The position numbers were made by a program, and so were the translations under genes. From Prevotella sp. (GTDB lineage: Bacteria > Bacteroidota > Bacteroidia > Bacteroidales > Bacteroidaceae): 36,364 nucleotides of DNA. The stretch spans positions 1-36,364 of the forward strand of contig JAFTAR010000166.1 of NCBI GenBank assembly GCA_017455495.1, written 5' to 3'. Positions 8,799 to 15,885 of the stretch are shown here, in pieces. The first letter of the stretch is position 1, and the number at the start of each line of letters is the position of its first letter. Under the pieces are notes generated by a model. The model was not told the DNA's origin, ran no database searches, and worked only from the letters and a program-made list of their open reading frames with translations.

Positions 8799-9964
8799 AC
8801 AAGACAACTAACCTGAGAATGTTGGCAGGAGCTGCATGCCTTGCCTTGACAATGACAGTAACGGCACAGGTGCACCATCCCCGTGGCTTCAAGAACATGG
8901 CGCGCTCAATGAACGCAGAGTGGTATGCCTCGCCCGAGGCTATTGCCGTGGCCGACAGCGCCATGCGCTACCAGTACCCCTGTGGAGGATGGGCCAAGAA
9001 CCACGACTGGCACGTGCTGGAGAACGACACTAAGATGGCCGAGAGGGCCGGGATGCTGGCACAGATAGCAAGGGGCGAGAGCCTGGGGGCAACGATAGAC
9101 AACGGGGCCACCACCAGCGAGATGCTGCTCATTGCAAAGGTCTACGGAGCCTGCAAAGAGGCCAGGACGCTGAAGAAGAAGCAGCTGGCAAACCTGAAGA
9201 ATGCCTTCCTTAGGGCACTGGCATACCTCGTGGAGATGCAGTATGACAACGGCGGATGGCCGCAGTTCTACCCCCTGAAGCCCGCAAACAGCGAGGGACA
9301 CCCGTTCTACAGCGACCACATAACCCTGAACGACGATGCCATGGTGAACGTCATGAAGGTGCTGCGCGACATCTACAAGAACAAGCAGCCCTACGATGCA
9401 TTAGAGCTGAGCCAGGCACAGAGGCAGACTGCCGAGGTTGCCTTCTTCAAGGGCGTGCAGTGCATACTGGACTGCCAGATAAAGAAGAACGGCGTGCTCA
9501 CCGTGTGGTGTCAGCAGCACGACGAGCACACGCTACAGCCGGCTCCTGCCAGGGCCTACGAGCTGGCTTCGTTCACCGGGAGCCACGAGACGGCAACAAT
9601 ACTGAACCTGTTCATGGGACTGTCACATCCCTCTGACAGCGTGGTACAGTCCGTGACGGCTGCCGTGGAGTGGCTGAAGGCACACGCCCTGAGAGACGTG
9701 AAGCTGGAGAACTTCACAAACGCAGAGGGAAGGCCGGACAGGCGCCTTGTGCATGCCTTCGGACATAACCTCTGGGCCCGCTACTACGACTTGGAGACGG
9801 AGGAACCCTACGTTTGCGACCGCGACGGAGTGCCGCAGCCCTCACTGGAATATATAGGCTATGAGCGCAGAAACGGCTACGGGTGGTATGGCGACCAGCC
9901 GCAGGCCATCATTGACAGGTTCCCGGAATGGCTGAACAGGGTGAGACCCGGTCAAAACCAATGA
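8795..9964 (+). CDS. pelA: Secreted pectate lyase, polysaccharide lyase family 10
   Basis: This 389-residue enzyme should cleave polygalacturonate by beta-elimination. A signal peptide covers about residues 1-24 (cleavage after TVTA). Family PL10 motifs are present in order: PCGGWAKNHDW, ATIDNGATTSEM, DNGGWPQFYPL, HITLNDDAM with D180/D181, TVWCQQHDEHTLQPAPARAYELASFTGSHET with R253 at the position of the catalytic arginine, and a C-terminal RYYDLET / YGWYGDQP. The length fits a single-domain PL10. It overlaps the CotH-like gene by 4 nt, so both are made from one transcript and may act on the same cell-surface or extracellular substrate. A terminator follows at 10074-10105. Confidence 0.93.
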   Translation: MNKTTNLRMLAGAACLALTMTVTAQVHHPRGFKNMARSMNAEWYASPEAIAVADSAMRYQYPCGGWAKNHDWHVLENDTKMAERAGMLAQIARGESLGATIDNGATTSEMLLIAKVYGACKEARTLKKKQLANLKNAFLRALAYLVEMQYDNGGWPQFYPLKPANSEGHPFYSDHITLNDDAMVNVMKVLRDIYKNKQPYDALELSQAQRQTAEVAFFKGVQCILDCQIKKNGVLTVWCQQHDEHTLQPAPARAYELASFTGSHETATILNLFMGLSHPSDSVVQSVTAAVEWLKAHALRDVKLENFTNAEGRPDRRLVHAFGHNLWARYYDLETEEPYVCDRDGVPQPSLEYIGYERRNGYGWYGDQPQAIIDRFPEWLNRVRPGQNQ

Positions 9965-9970
9965 CGGTAT

Positions 9971-10006
9971 TTCTTTTTTGAACCACGGATTAAGGGATTT
10001 TGGGGA
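9971..10006. repeat. 36-bp dispersed repeat, copy 1
   Basis: These 36 bases, with core AACCACGGATTAAGGGATTT, are the exact reverse complement of 13371-13406. The copy starts 6 nt after the pectate lyase stop. A third, diverged copy of the core lies at 13218-13237. Confidence 0.9.
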
Positions 10007-10050
10007 CTTGCCTTGTTTTCCCTTTCTCAAAAATAAAAACTCGAAAAAAT

Positions 10051-10137
10051 CTATCAATCTATCATAGATGTTGGCAACAGTCTGGTAAACAGGCTGTTGC
10101 TTTTTGATAGATGGTATGATAGATGCTATGATAGATG
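10051..10137. repeat. CTATCAT-type repeats flanking a terminator
   Basis: CTATCAATCTATCATAG on the left (10051-10067) and three TGATAGATG-type units on the right (10105-10137) form an imperfect inverted repeat around the terminator at 10074-10105. Positions 10055-10067 (CAATCTATCATAG) recur at 13526-13538, inside a similar inverted structure. Confidence 0.7.
10074..10105 (+). terminator. Rho-independent terminator of the CotH-pelA unit
   Basis: The stem GCAACAGTCTG (10074-10084) pairs with CAGGCTGTTGC (10090-10100) over 11 bp with one G-U pair and a GTAAA loop, followed by five T. There is no T-tract in the opposite direction, so it terminates plus-strand transcription only. Confidence 0.8.
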
Positions 10138-10144
10138 AGGGATT

Positions 10145-10591
10145 CTACAGTTCCCCGTAGGCCGGAATGTCGCTGAGGAACTCGCAGCTCTGCCGTTCGT
10201 AGTCCATGCGGAGGCAGTAGTGCTGGAGGCCGTTGGAGACTATGAGGTAGTCAACATGGAGCAGGAAGTTGTAGACTGTTATCTGGTTGAAGACGCGCTG
10301 CGTTATGGCTATGTCGGGAGCCTTGTACTCAATAATCATGCGTGGATGGAGGGCTGTGTCGTAGAGCACTGTGTCGCAGCGCAGCCGCTTCTCGCCAACC
10401 TGCAGCGACAGCTCGTTGGCCAGTAGCCCCTTGGGGTAGCCCTTGTGCTCCACTAAATAGTGGACAAAATGCTGGCGCACCCACTCCTCCGGCGTCAGCG
10501 ACACGTAGCGTCGGCGAAGAAAGTCGAAAATCATGCGCTTTCCGCCACGCTCGCTCATTTTTATTTCGTATGGAGGCAGGTTTATTTCCAT
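10145..10591 (-). CDS. Type I restriction HsdR N-terminal-like (PD-(D/E)XK fold) protein
   Basis: This is a small 148-residue protein matching the stand-alone HsdR_N-type proteins found in Bacteroidetes. A nuclease-fold core is visible: E60, D73 (RCDTVLYD), and E88-Y-K90 (MIIEYKAP), followed by a QITVYN helix. The fold suggests a nuclease or DNA-binding role, but no helicase or methylase partner is nearby, so it is not a restriction system. It lies divergent from holA and shares a palindromic promoter with it; in my recollection these two genes are often neighbours in this phylum, which hints at a replication or repair role. The start gives a leader of about 13 nt after the predicted transcription start. 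Confidence 0.75.
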   Translation of the reverse strand: MEINLPPYEIKMSERGGKRMIFDFLRRRYVSLTPEEWVRQHFVHYLVEHKGYPKGLLANELSLQVGEKRLRCDTVLYDTALHPRMIIEYKAPDIAITQRVFNQITVYNFLLHVDYLIVSNGLQHYCLRMDYERQSCEFLSDIPAYGEL

Positions 10592-10593
10592 CT

Positions 10594-10624
10594 TTTTTGT
10601 AATTTTGCAGCAAAATTACAAAAA
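10594..10624. promoter_or_regulatory. Perfectly palindromic divergent promoter
   Basis: TTTTTGTAATTTTGC (10594-10608) and its exact reverse complement (10610-10624) surround one central base. Each arm contains a -7 box TAATTTTGC: 10600-10608 for holA on plus and 10610-10618 for the HsdR_N-like gene on minus. The minus promoter also has a -33 TTTG at 10638-10641 (19-bp spacer), overlapping the holA start codon. No good plus-strand -33 box is seen. Confidence 0.65.
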
Positions 10625-10640
10625 TAATCCGTAACGGCAA

Positions 10641-11669
10641 ATGGCAGAGACGAAAAATGTGACTTACGAGAGCATCATGCGAGACATGAGGGCCGGGAAG
10701 TTTGAGAAGGTGTACTACCTCATGGGCGACGAGCCGTACTATATAGACAAGATTACCGACTTCATTGCCGAGAACGCGCTGAAGCCAGAGGAACGCGACT
10801 TCAACCTCACCGTGCTCTTCGGCGCCGATGCCGATGCCTCGCAGATTGTGGATGCCGCCAGGCGATACCCCATGATGGCCGAGAGGCAGGTGGTGATTGT
10901 GAAGGAGGCCCAGAACATTCGCCAGACCGACACCATGCAGAAATACTTCGAGAAGCCGATGGCCACCACCATCCTTGTGCTGTGCCACAAGAACGGCAAG
11001 CTGGACAGCAGGAAGAAGAAATACGTGGACAGCATCAAGGCCTCTGGAGTGGTCTTTGAGAGCGCCAAGCTGAAGGACTTCAAGCTGCCGGAGTTCATCG
11101 AGGCCTATCTGAAGGACAAGGAGGTGAGCATAGACCCGAAGTCGGTGCAGATCATTGCCGACGCCATTGGCAGTGACCTGAGCCGCCTTACCAGCGAGCT
11201 TGACAAGGTGCTCATCTCGCTGCCCAAGGACAACAGGCGGATTACGCCCCAGGTGGTGGAGGACCAGATAGGCGTGAGCAAGGACTTCAACGTGTTTGAG
11301 CTGAAGGATGCCATCATCAACAGGAACATCTTCAAGGCAAACCAGATTGCAACCTATTTCGACAAGAACCCGAAGGCGGGAAGCGTCTACGCAGTGCTGC
11401 CGCTGCTGTTCAGCTACTTCCAGAACCTGATGATTGCCTACTACTGTCCGAAGCGTCAGAGCCAGGAGGAGGTGGCTGCTTTCCTCGGGATGAAGTCGCC
11501 CTGGGCGGCCAAGGACTACATGACAGGAATGAGAAATTACACCGCCAGAAAGGTGATGGAAATCATTGCAAAAATGCGCGAGGTGGATGCAAAAAGCAAG
11601 GGTCTGGACAACCCGAACACGCCCGCCGGCGAACTCATGAGGGAGCTTTTGTTCGTCATTTTGCACTGA
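10641..11669 (+). CDS. holA: DNA polymerase III subunit delta
   Basis: This 342-residue protein is the clamp-loader wrench subunit that opens the sliding clamp in the replisome. It carries the family N-terminus (KVYYLMGDEPYYIDKITDFIAENAL), a degenerate AAA+ core without a Walker A motif as expected for delta, the SDLSRLTSELDKVLISL and ITPQVVEDQIGVSKDFNVFELKDAI segments, and the C-terminal collar with LLFSYFQNLMIAYY. Length is normal for the family. The ATG follows a -7 box in the shared palindrome. A strong terminator lies 38 nt after the stop. Confidence 0.92.
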   Translation: MAETKNVTYESIMRDMRAGKFEKVYYLMGDEPYYIDKITDFIAENALKPEERDFNLTVLFGADADASQIVDAARRYPMMAERQVVIVKEAQNIRQTDTMQKYFEKPMATTILVLCHKNGKLDSRKKKYVDSIKASGVVFESAKLKDFKLPEFIEAYLKDKEVSIDPKSVQIIADAIGSDLSRLTSELDKVLISLPKDNRRITPQVVEDQIGVSKDFNVFELKDAIINRNIFKANQIATYFDKNPKAGSVYAVLPLLFSYFQNLMIAYYCPKRQSQEEVAAFLGMKSPWAAKDYMTGMRNYTARKVMEIIAKMREVDAKSKGLDNPNTPAGELMRELLFVILH

Positions 11670-11707
11670 AAAAAAGTCGTTTTCCGGACCATTTTTTTCC
11701 AGAACAG

Positions 11708-11731
11708 GCACTCCGCAGGAGTGCTTTTTTT
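11708..11731 (+). terminator. Rho-independent terminator of holA
   Basis: The stem GCACTCC (11708-11714) pairs with GGAGTGC (11718-11724) across a GCA loop, and is followed by seven T (11725-11731). Confidence 0.88.
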
Positions 11732-12438
11732 CGCTCCAAAAGTCCATTCCCACAACACTTTCAGGCAAAATAACCCCCTTCAAAACTCGAAAATTTTCAG
11801 CCTTTCAACCCCTCGCTCAGAATTTTTCAGTTATGGCGATTTTTCCTACTTTTGAGTCGCCAAAATTAAGCTTTCACAATTTTTAGCTTTCAAGTTTACA
11901 AAATTAAAGAGTGTAAACGAGGGAATAACATGTTTTAAGTTGTAAATTATGGAGGTAAGAAATATTAAAATATGTCGTTGTTTAAAGATTTAAAACATTA
12001 AATTTGCAACAATAAAAACCTGCTTTAGATTTTTAAAGTGATATTTATGCATTACGCGGATTTAGCTTTTAATCTCTTTAAAGTCAGTTGGTTAATTAAA
12101 TTCTTCGAAGAAAATTGCCGCGACAAGCGGGATTTTAGCTTTAAAAACCTGCATATTTCCATTGATTCGGCTCTTTAAACTCTAAATATATGATTATAGC
12201 CCAATTAATTACCTTTAATCCTTTAATTGAGGCTTAGATTTGTTTAAACACCCCCGATTTACATTTACAAACATTAAGCGCAAGTTTCTTGATTTAGTTT
12301 ATTAAAGCAACAAACATAAATATGATTTTGTAAAGTTTTAAAAATTCAAAAATCATTTAGGATTTGTTGCGTATGTAAAATTTTAGTTTTACCTTTGTAA
12401 ACTCTAAGAAAATTGGGCAAAAAGGCCCAAAAACGGCT
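11732..12438. other. Long AT-rich spacer with recurrent short motifs
   Basis: About 700 bases contain no convincing gene on either strand and are much richer in A/T than the flanking genes. AGCTTTCA occurs twice close together near 11869-11893, and TTTAGCTTT-type motifs recur near 12060 and 12130. AAAAACCTGC appears twice (near 12016 and 12144). TGTAAA/TTTACA motifs cluster in the last 200 bases and near 11900. A TACTTTTG box is present at 11847-11854. The pattern suggests a large regulatory leader for the XRE gene, or an unrecognised RNA gene. Confidence 0.5.
12375..12397 (+). promoter_or_regulatory. Promoter and possible operator of the XRE gene
   Basis: A -7 box TACCTTTG (12390-12397) sits 41 nt before the ATG. 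It overlaps the inverted repeat GTAAAA-N6-TTTTAC (12375-12392), which could be an operator for autoregulation. The nearest TTTG (12363-12366) is 23 bp upstream of the -7 box, slightly long for a -33 element. Confidence 0.45.
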
Positions 12439-12942
12439 ATGGACATAGAAATGAAGGACCGAATCAGGCTCGTTATGGAGAGTCAGCACATGACTCAGCA
12501 GGTGTTTGCAGAATTCATCGGCACCACCTCCGCCACCCTCAGTGGCATCTTCAATGACAGGACCCGCCCCACGCTCTCCATCGTGGAGCTTATCAAGAAG
12601 AAGTTGCCGGCGGTGAGCACCGACTGGTTGCTCTTCGGCACAGGCGACATGTATCAGCAGGCAGGCACCCCGGTAGCTACCGGCGGGCAGCGTCATACTG
12701 CTCCGCAGAATGCTACTGCCCCACGTCAGGTGGAGACAGTCCTGGACTTCGGCGATGACAGTCAGGCACCTCTACCTGCCTCTGTGCCTCCTGTGGCCTA
12801 TGGCTCTGCCATGCGCGTAGGCAAACAGGAATACATCCCCGAATACCAGAAAGTGCCCGAGAAGCCTCCCCGTCGTGTCACGGAGATACGCGTCTACTAT
12901 GATGACCAGACATGGGAAAGTTTCACCCCTTCAAAGAAGTGA
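12439..12942 (+). CDS. XRE-type helix-turn-helix DNA-binding protein
   Basis: In this 167-residue protein, residues about 6-55 form a Cro/CI-type helix-turn-helix (DRIRLVMESQHMTQQVFAEFIG, then TTSATLSGIFNDRTRPTL) ending in WLLFGTGDMY, typical of Bacteroidales XRE regulators. A low-complexity linker rich in A, P, T and Q (about 75-130) leads to a conserved-looking C-terminus (RRVTEIRVYYDDQTWESF) of unknown function. No toxin partner or phage gene is adjacent, so it is not obviously an antitoxin or a phage repressor. The start at 12439 is preferred over ATG 12451 because it lies close to the -7 box. Its target genes are unknown; the long AT-rich leader suggests complex control of its own expression. 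Confidence 0.8.
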   Translation: MDIEMKDRIRLVMESQHMTQQVFAEFIGTTSATLSGIFNDRTRPTLSIVELIKKKLPAVSTDWLLFGTGDMYQQAGTPVATGGQRHTAPQNATAPRQVETVLDFGDDSQAPLPASVPPVAYGSAMRVGKQEYIPEYQKVPEKPPRRVTEIRVYYDDQTWESFTPSKK

Positions 12943-12958
12943 CGCGGCGCTTTGCAGC

Positions 12959-13031
12959 GGTCTACCCCTGGGAAACCATTGGTTTCTCCAAGGGAAACCG
13001 ATGTTTTCCTTGAGGTAGACAACCGTAGACC
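12959..13031 (+). other. Foldable element with two hairpins and two competing closing stems
   Basis: Two similar units beginning GGGAAACC or GGAAACC each form a hairpin: GAAACC/GGTTTC at 12972-12986 and AAGGGAAAC/GTTTTCCTT at 12990-13011. They are enclosed by GTCTACC (12960-12966) and GGTAGAC (13014-13020). The left strand can instead pair, as GGTCTAC (12959-12965), with GTAGACC (13025-13031). There is no T-tract. It begins 17 nt after the XRE stop, so it could be a structured 3' end, a small RNA or a repeat. Confidence 0.45.
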
Positions 13032-13150
13032 ATGCATCAGCACTTATGTTTCAGTTCTGCACAGTTGCCTCGTTGACCTCTGTTTCTGCGAAAATTTCCG
13101 GTTTCTGGTCATTTAACCCAAATCGGTCATTAGAAGTTATAAGGAAACAA

Positions 13151-13171
13151 ATTACCATAATTACCATAATT
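13151..13171. repeat. Short tandem ATTACCATA repeat
   Basis: ATTACCATA is repeated twice in tandem (13151-13168), followed by ATT. It lies in AT-rich spacer sequence without an evident gene. Confidence 0.5.
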
Positions 13172-13217
13172 TTATCCACAAATTTGAATAATAACTTTCG
13201 CATGTAATAAAAAAAAC

Positions 13218-13406
13218 AACCACGGATTAAAGGATTTATAGGATTCCCCACCTTAGCGATTAAGCCGCAAGCGGCAGATTACAAGGATTATCACGTCTGA
13301 AGGAATCGCGGCTTTAGCCGCTGTAATCCCCAAACAATCAACCTTAGGAAACAGCAGTGGAAGAACCATATCCCCAAAATCCCTTAATCCGTGGTTCAAA
13401 AAAGAA
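13218..13406. repeat. About 190-bp repeat element with inverted ends
   Basis: The left end AACCACGGATTAAAGGATTT (13218-13237) is inverted relative to the right end (13371-13406), which is an exact 36-bp reverse copy of 9971-10006. The interior holds the palindromes GCCGCAAGCGGC (13264-13275) and GCGGCTTTAGCCGC (13308-13321) and no reading frame worth calling. The structure is like a non-autonomous miniature element, but no target-site duplication could be identified by eye. Confidence 0.6.
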
Positions 13407-13506
13407 CTTGAGAAACTTGAATTACAATAATTAGTGGAACAGATTATGCGCATTATGACAATTCGTTTCTAAAGACCGATTTGGATTTAACTAAAATTCA
13501 CAAGGA

Positions 13507-13593
13507 AATCTATCATTCTATCATACAATCTATCATAGCTGTAGCTCTCAGTAAGCCAGTAAGTTATGACAGGAAATGATAGAATGATAGATT
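13507..13593. repeat. CTATCAT inverted repeat
   Basis: AATCTATCATTCTATCAT (13507-13524) and ATGATAGAATGATAGATT (13576-13593) are perfect 18-bp inverted repeats around a 51-nt centre that includes CAATCTATCATAG, shared with 10055-10067. The remaining spacer to hisB holds nothing else recognisable. Confidence 0.8.
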
Positions 13594-13629
13594 TTTCCCG
13601 ATTTTCTATGGTAGTAAAAAATGTCTCAG

Positions 13630-14709
13630 CTACAGCACTCCCTTCGTTGACGGCAGTTCGTAGCGGTATACGTCTCTTCTCACGGCCTGCCGTATGCTGC
13701 GAGCCAGGGCCTTGAATATGGCCTCCGCCTTGTGGTGCTCGTTTGTGCCCTCGGCATGTATGTATAGGTTCATCAGGGCAGCATCGCTGAGGCTCTTGAA
13801 GAAGTGGAAGAACATCTCCGTGGGCACGTCGCCTATGCGCTCGCGGTGGAACTCAGCCTGCCATATAAGCCAGGGGCGGCCTCCGAAGTCGAGGCAGACG
13901 TGGGCCTGGCAGTCGTCCATGGGCAGCGAGAACCCGTAGCGTTCCAGTCCCCTCTTGCTTCCCAAGGCCTGACGTATGCAGTCGCCCAGGGCCAGCGCCG
14001 TGTCTTCTATGGTGTGGTGCTCGTCCACATTGAGGTCGCCCTTCACGCTGATGTCAAGGTCCATGCCTCCGTGGCGTCCTATCTGCTCCAGCATGTGGTC
14101 GAAGAAACCCAGTCCGGTGCTTATGTTGCATTTACCGTTGCCGTCTAAGCACAGGCTCACGCTGATGTCGGTCTCCTTTGTGGTGCGCCTCACGCTTGCC
14201 CTCCTTTCGCCGTCGATGACGGTCTCCGCCACCTGTTTCCAGCCAATGTTCTCCTCATTATTTAATATAACGGCCCGGCAGCCTATGTTGCGTGCCAGCT
14301 GGCGGTCGGTGTCGCGGTCGCCTATCACGTAGCTGCCGGCAATGTCGTAATGTTCCGTGTCCTGCATGTATTTCTCCACCATTCCCGTGCCGGGCTTGCG
14401 TGTCGGTGCGTTGTCCTCGGGGAAGTGCGGGTCAATGAGGATGTCGTCGAAGTGTATTCCCTCGCCCTCCAGGGCTTGCAGAATGAAGTTCTGTGCCGGC
14501 CAGAAGGTGTCCTCAGGGAATGACGGCGTGCCCAGCCCGTCCTGGTTGCTCACCATGACGAGGCGGTAGTCACCGCGTTCGGCTATAAGCCCCAGCCAGC
14601 GGAACACTCCCGGCTTGAAGCGGATTTTCTCAAGGGCATCTACCTGTTCGTCGTAGGGCTCTTCCACCAGGGTGCCGTCGCGGTCGATGAAAAGAAGGCG
14701 CTGTTTCAT
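13630..14709 (-). CDS. hisB: Bifunctional histidinol-phosphatase / imidazoleglycerol-phosphate dehydratase
   Basis: This 359-residue cytoplasmic enzyme catalyses two steps of histidine synthesis. Residues 1-165 are the HAD phosphatase, with D9 and D11 in FIDRDGT, the VSNQDG motif and RKPGTGM. Residues about 170-359 are the dehydratase, with [29 protein letters not shown] and [18 protein letters not shown] histidine clusters that bind manganese. The zinc loop of the E. coli phosphatase (C93, H95, C101, C103) reads D93, H95, A101, T103 here, so the structural zinc should be absent. The other his genes are not in the window. The gene starts 25 nt after the membrane-protein stop and is probably transcribed with it. 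Confidence 0.95.
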   Translation of the reverse strand: MKQRLLFIDRDGTLVEEPYDEQVDALEKIRFKPGVFRWLGLIAERGDYRLVMVSNQDGLGTPSFPEDTFWPAQNFILQALEGEGIHFDDILIDPHFPEDNAPTRKPGTGMVEKYMQDTEHYDIAGSYVIGDRDTDRQLARNIGCRAVILNNEENIGWKQVAETVIDGERRASVRRTTKETDISVSLCLDGNGKCNISTGLGFFDHMLEQIGRHGGMDLDISVKGDLNVDEHHTIEDTALALGDCIRQALGSKRGLERYGFSLPMDDCQAHVCLDFGGRPWLIWQAEFHRERIGDVPTEMFFHFFKSLSDAALMNLYIHAEGTNEHHKAEAIFKALARSIRQAVRRDVYRYELPSTKGVL

Positions 14710-14734
14710 TTACGTTTTACGGATTTTCGATTTT

Positions 14735-15673
14735 CTATTTGTCACCTTTCCCGCTGCCCCACAGGTAGTAGAACGGGAACAGCGTAGACAGGTGTATGTA
14801 AGCCTGCAGGAAGCCGCCAAGGGCGAAGGATGCGAAGAAGAACCAGAACAGCGGCTGCGGCATGTCCACCGGGTCACCGTTCATGGCTCCCGTCGTAGCC
14901 ACCATGTCGGCCATTGTCAGTATTGTGGCCGGCAGCGTGGCCAGAGCCGAAGCCGTGCTTGCCACGAGCCACACCACGAGCGATGTTACTATGAGGCGTC
15001 CCAGCTGCCGTGCTGCCTTGCCATAGCCCTTCAGCGGCGGTGCCAGGCTGAAGCGTGGTGCCATCATGCGGTCAATGCACGTTATGGTGAGTGGCAGCAG
15101 GGCCAGAGTGACAACGCTGCCAAGCACCAGCGCCGTTATGGAGGCTGTTATGGGGGCTGCGCTGCTCTGAGTGCCCATAGCGAGGATAAGTCCCCAAATG
15201 ATGAGGCCTATAACCGCAATGCCGATGGCAGAGGCAATGGCTATCCAGATGGCCAGCACCAGTGCTCGTCCTGTCAGTGACAAGGGCCAGCGTCCCCACC
15301 ATTTTGCCGGGCGGCCTATGGCATCCGTTGCGGCATGCTCCCTGAGCGGAGCGAAGCCTGCCGAGCAGATGAACAGGGCAATGGTAAGGGCGTAGACTGC
15401 CATCAGTCCGGCCCACGTGGCCAGGCTTCCGAGGGTGCTCTGCGGGGCAGCGGCCATTGTCATCATGCCCGGCACCACCGTTGTGAAGTAATAGGCCATA
15501 GCCAGGCCGAGGCTAAGGGCATAGAGCAGGGCCGAAGGCCATGAGCCTCTGACAATCCTTCCGAAATTGCGCCAGTACAGGCGGTAGCCGTCGCTTATCG
15601 CAGCCTGTACGCTGCGTACCTTGTGCACTGAGAGTTCCTTCTCCTTGCTTGTATCTTTTGTCTGTTCACTCAT
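14735..15673 (-). CDS. Multi-pass membrane protein of unknown function
   Basis: I do not recognise this 312-residue protein. After a charged cytoplasmic N-terminus (SEQTKDTSKEKELSVHKVRSVQ) it has about six hydrophobic segments rich in A, L and I (for example LLYALSLGLAMAYYF, LMAVYALTIALFICS, VLAIWIAIASAIGIAVIGLIIWGLILA, ITALVLGSVVTLALLPL and WFFFASFALGGFLQAY), ending FPFYYLWGSGKGDK. No catalytic motif is visible. The frame is open upstream to 15715, but the ATG at 15673 is preferred because the -7 box at 15704-15712 lies inside the longer version. It precedes hisB by 25 nt. Confidence 0.75.
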   Translation of the reverse strand: MSEQTKDTSKEKELSVHKVRSVQAAISDGYRLYWRNFGRIVRGSWPSALLYALSLGLAMAYYFTTVVPGMMTMAAAPQSTLGSLATWAGLMAVYALTIALFICSAGFAPLREHAATDAIGRPAKWWGRWPLSLTGRALVLAIWIAIASAIGIAVIGLIIWGLILAMGTQSSAAPITASITALVLGSVVTLALLPLTITCIDRMMAPRFSLAPPLKGYGKAARQLGRLIVTSLVVWLVASTASALATLPATILTMADMVATTGAMNGDPVDMPQPLFWFFFASFALGGFLQAYIHLSTLFPFYYLWGSGKGDK

Positions 15674-15703
15674 TATTATATATAGAAAAGTGTGTTTGCG
15701 ATT

Positions 15704-15712
15704 GCAAAAGTA
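15704..15712 (-). promoter_or_regulatory. -7 box for the membrane protein-hisB unit
   Basis: TACTTTTGC on the minus strand matches the Bacteroidetes -7 consensus. A TTTG lies at 15736-15739 with a 23-bp spacer, a little long. The start site would be about 25 nt before the ATG at 15673. Confidence 0.55.
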
Positions 15713-15794
15713 CAACTTTTTTTACTCTCAGCGTACAAACAGAAGTATTTTTTTCTTCCTTTTATACATTATGCGCAAAAAAAATATAAAAAAG

Positions 15795-15827
15795 CTTGTG
15801 GGTTTGTAAAAAAAGATTTATATTTGC
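15795..15827 (+). promoter_or_regulatory. Promoter of susC-susD
   Basis: A -7 box TATATTTGC (15819-15827) has CTTG (15795-15798) 20 bp upstream as a -33 element. Transcription would begin near 15833, giving an AT-rich leader of about 50 nt before the ATG at 15886. Confidence 0.6.
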
Positions 15828-15885
15828 CCGCTGAAAACCTATACTTCTTTATACTAACTAACTTTTACTTCTAAACATTTATTTT

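Noticed and set aside
10145..10591. Restriction-modification or defence system
   Set aside because: Only an HsdR_N-like domain is present; no methylase, specificity subunit or helicase motor is nearby, and the neighbour is holA.
10329..11783. 484-codon minus-strand frame across holA and part of its divergent neighbour
   Set aside because: It covers holA, the palindromic promoter and the terminator, and the product is low-complexity H/L/V-rich sequence.
12439..12942. Antitoxin or phage repressor
   Set aside because: No small toxin gene or phage gene flanks it, and the C-terminal tail is unlike known antitoxins.
13051..13251. Possible 66-residue protein on the minus strand in the spacer
   Set aside because: Its coding region runs through the left end of the repeat element and a tandem ATTACCATA repeat; no promoter or motif supports it.
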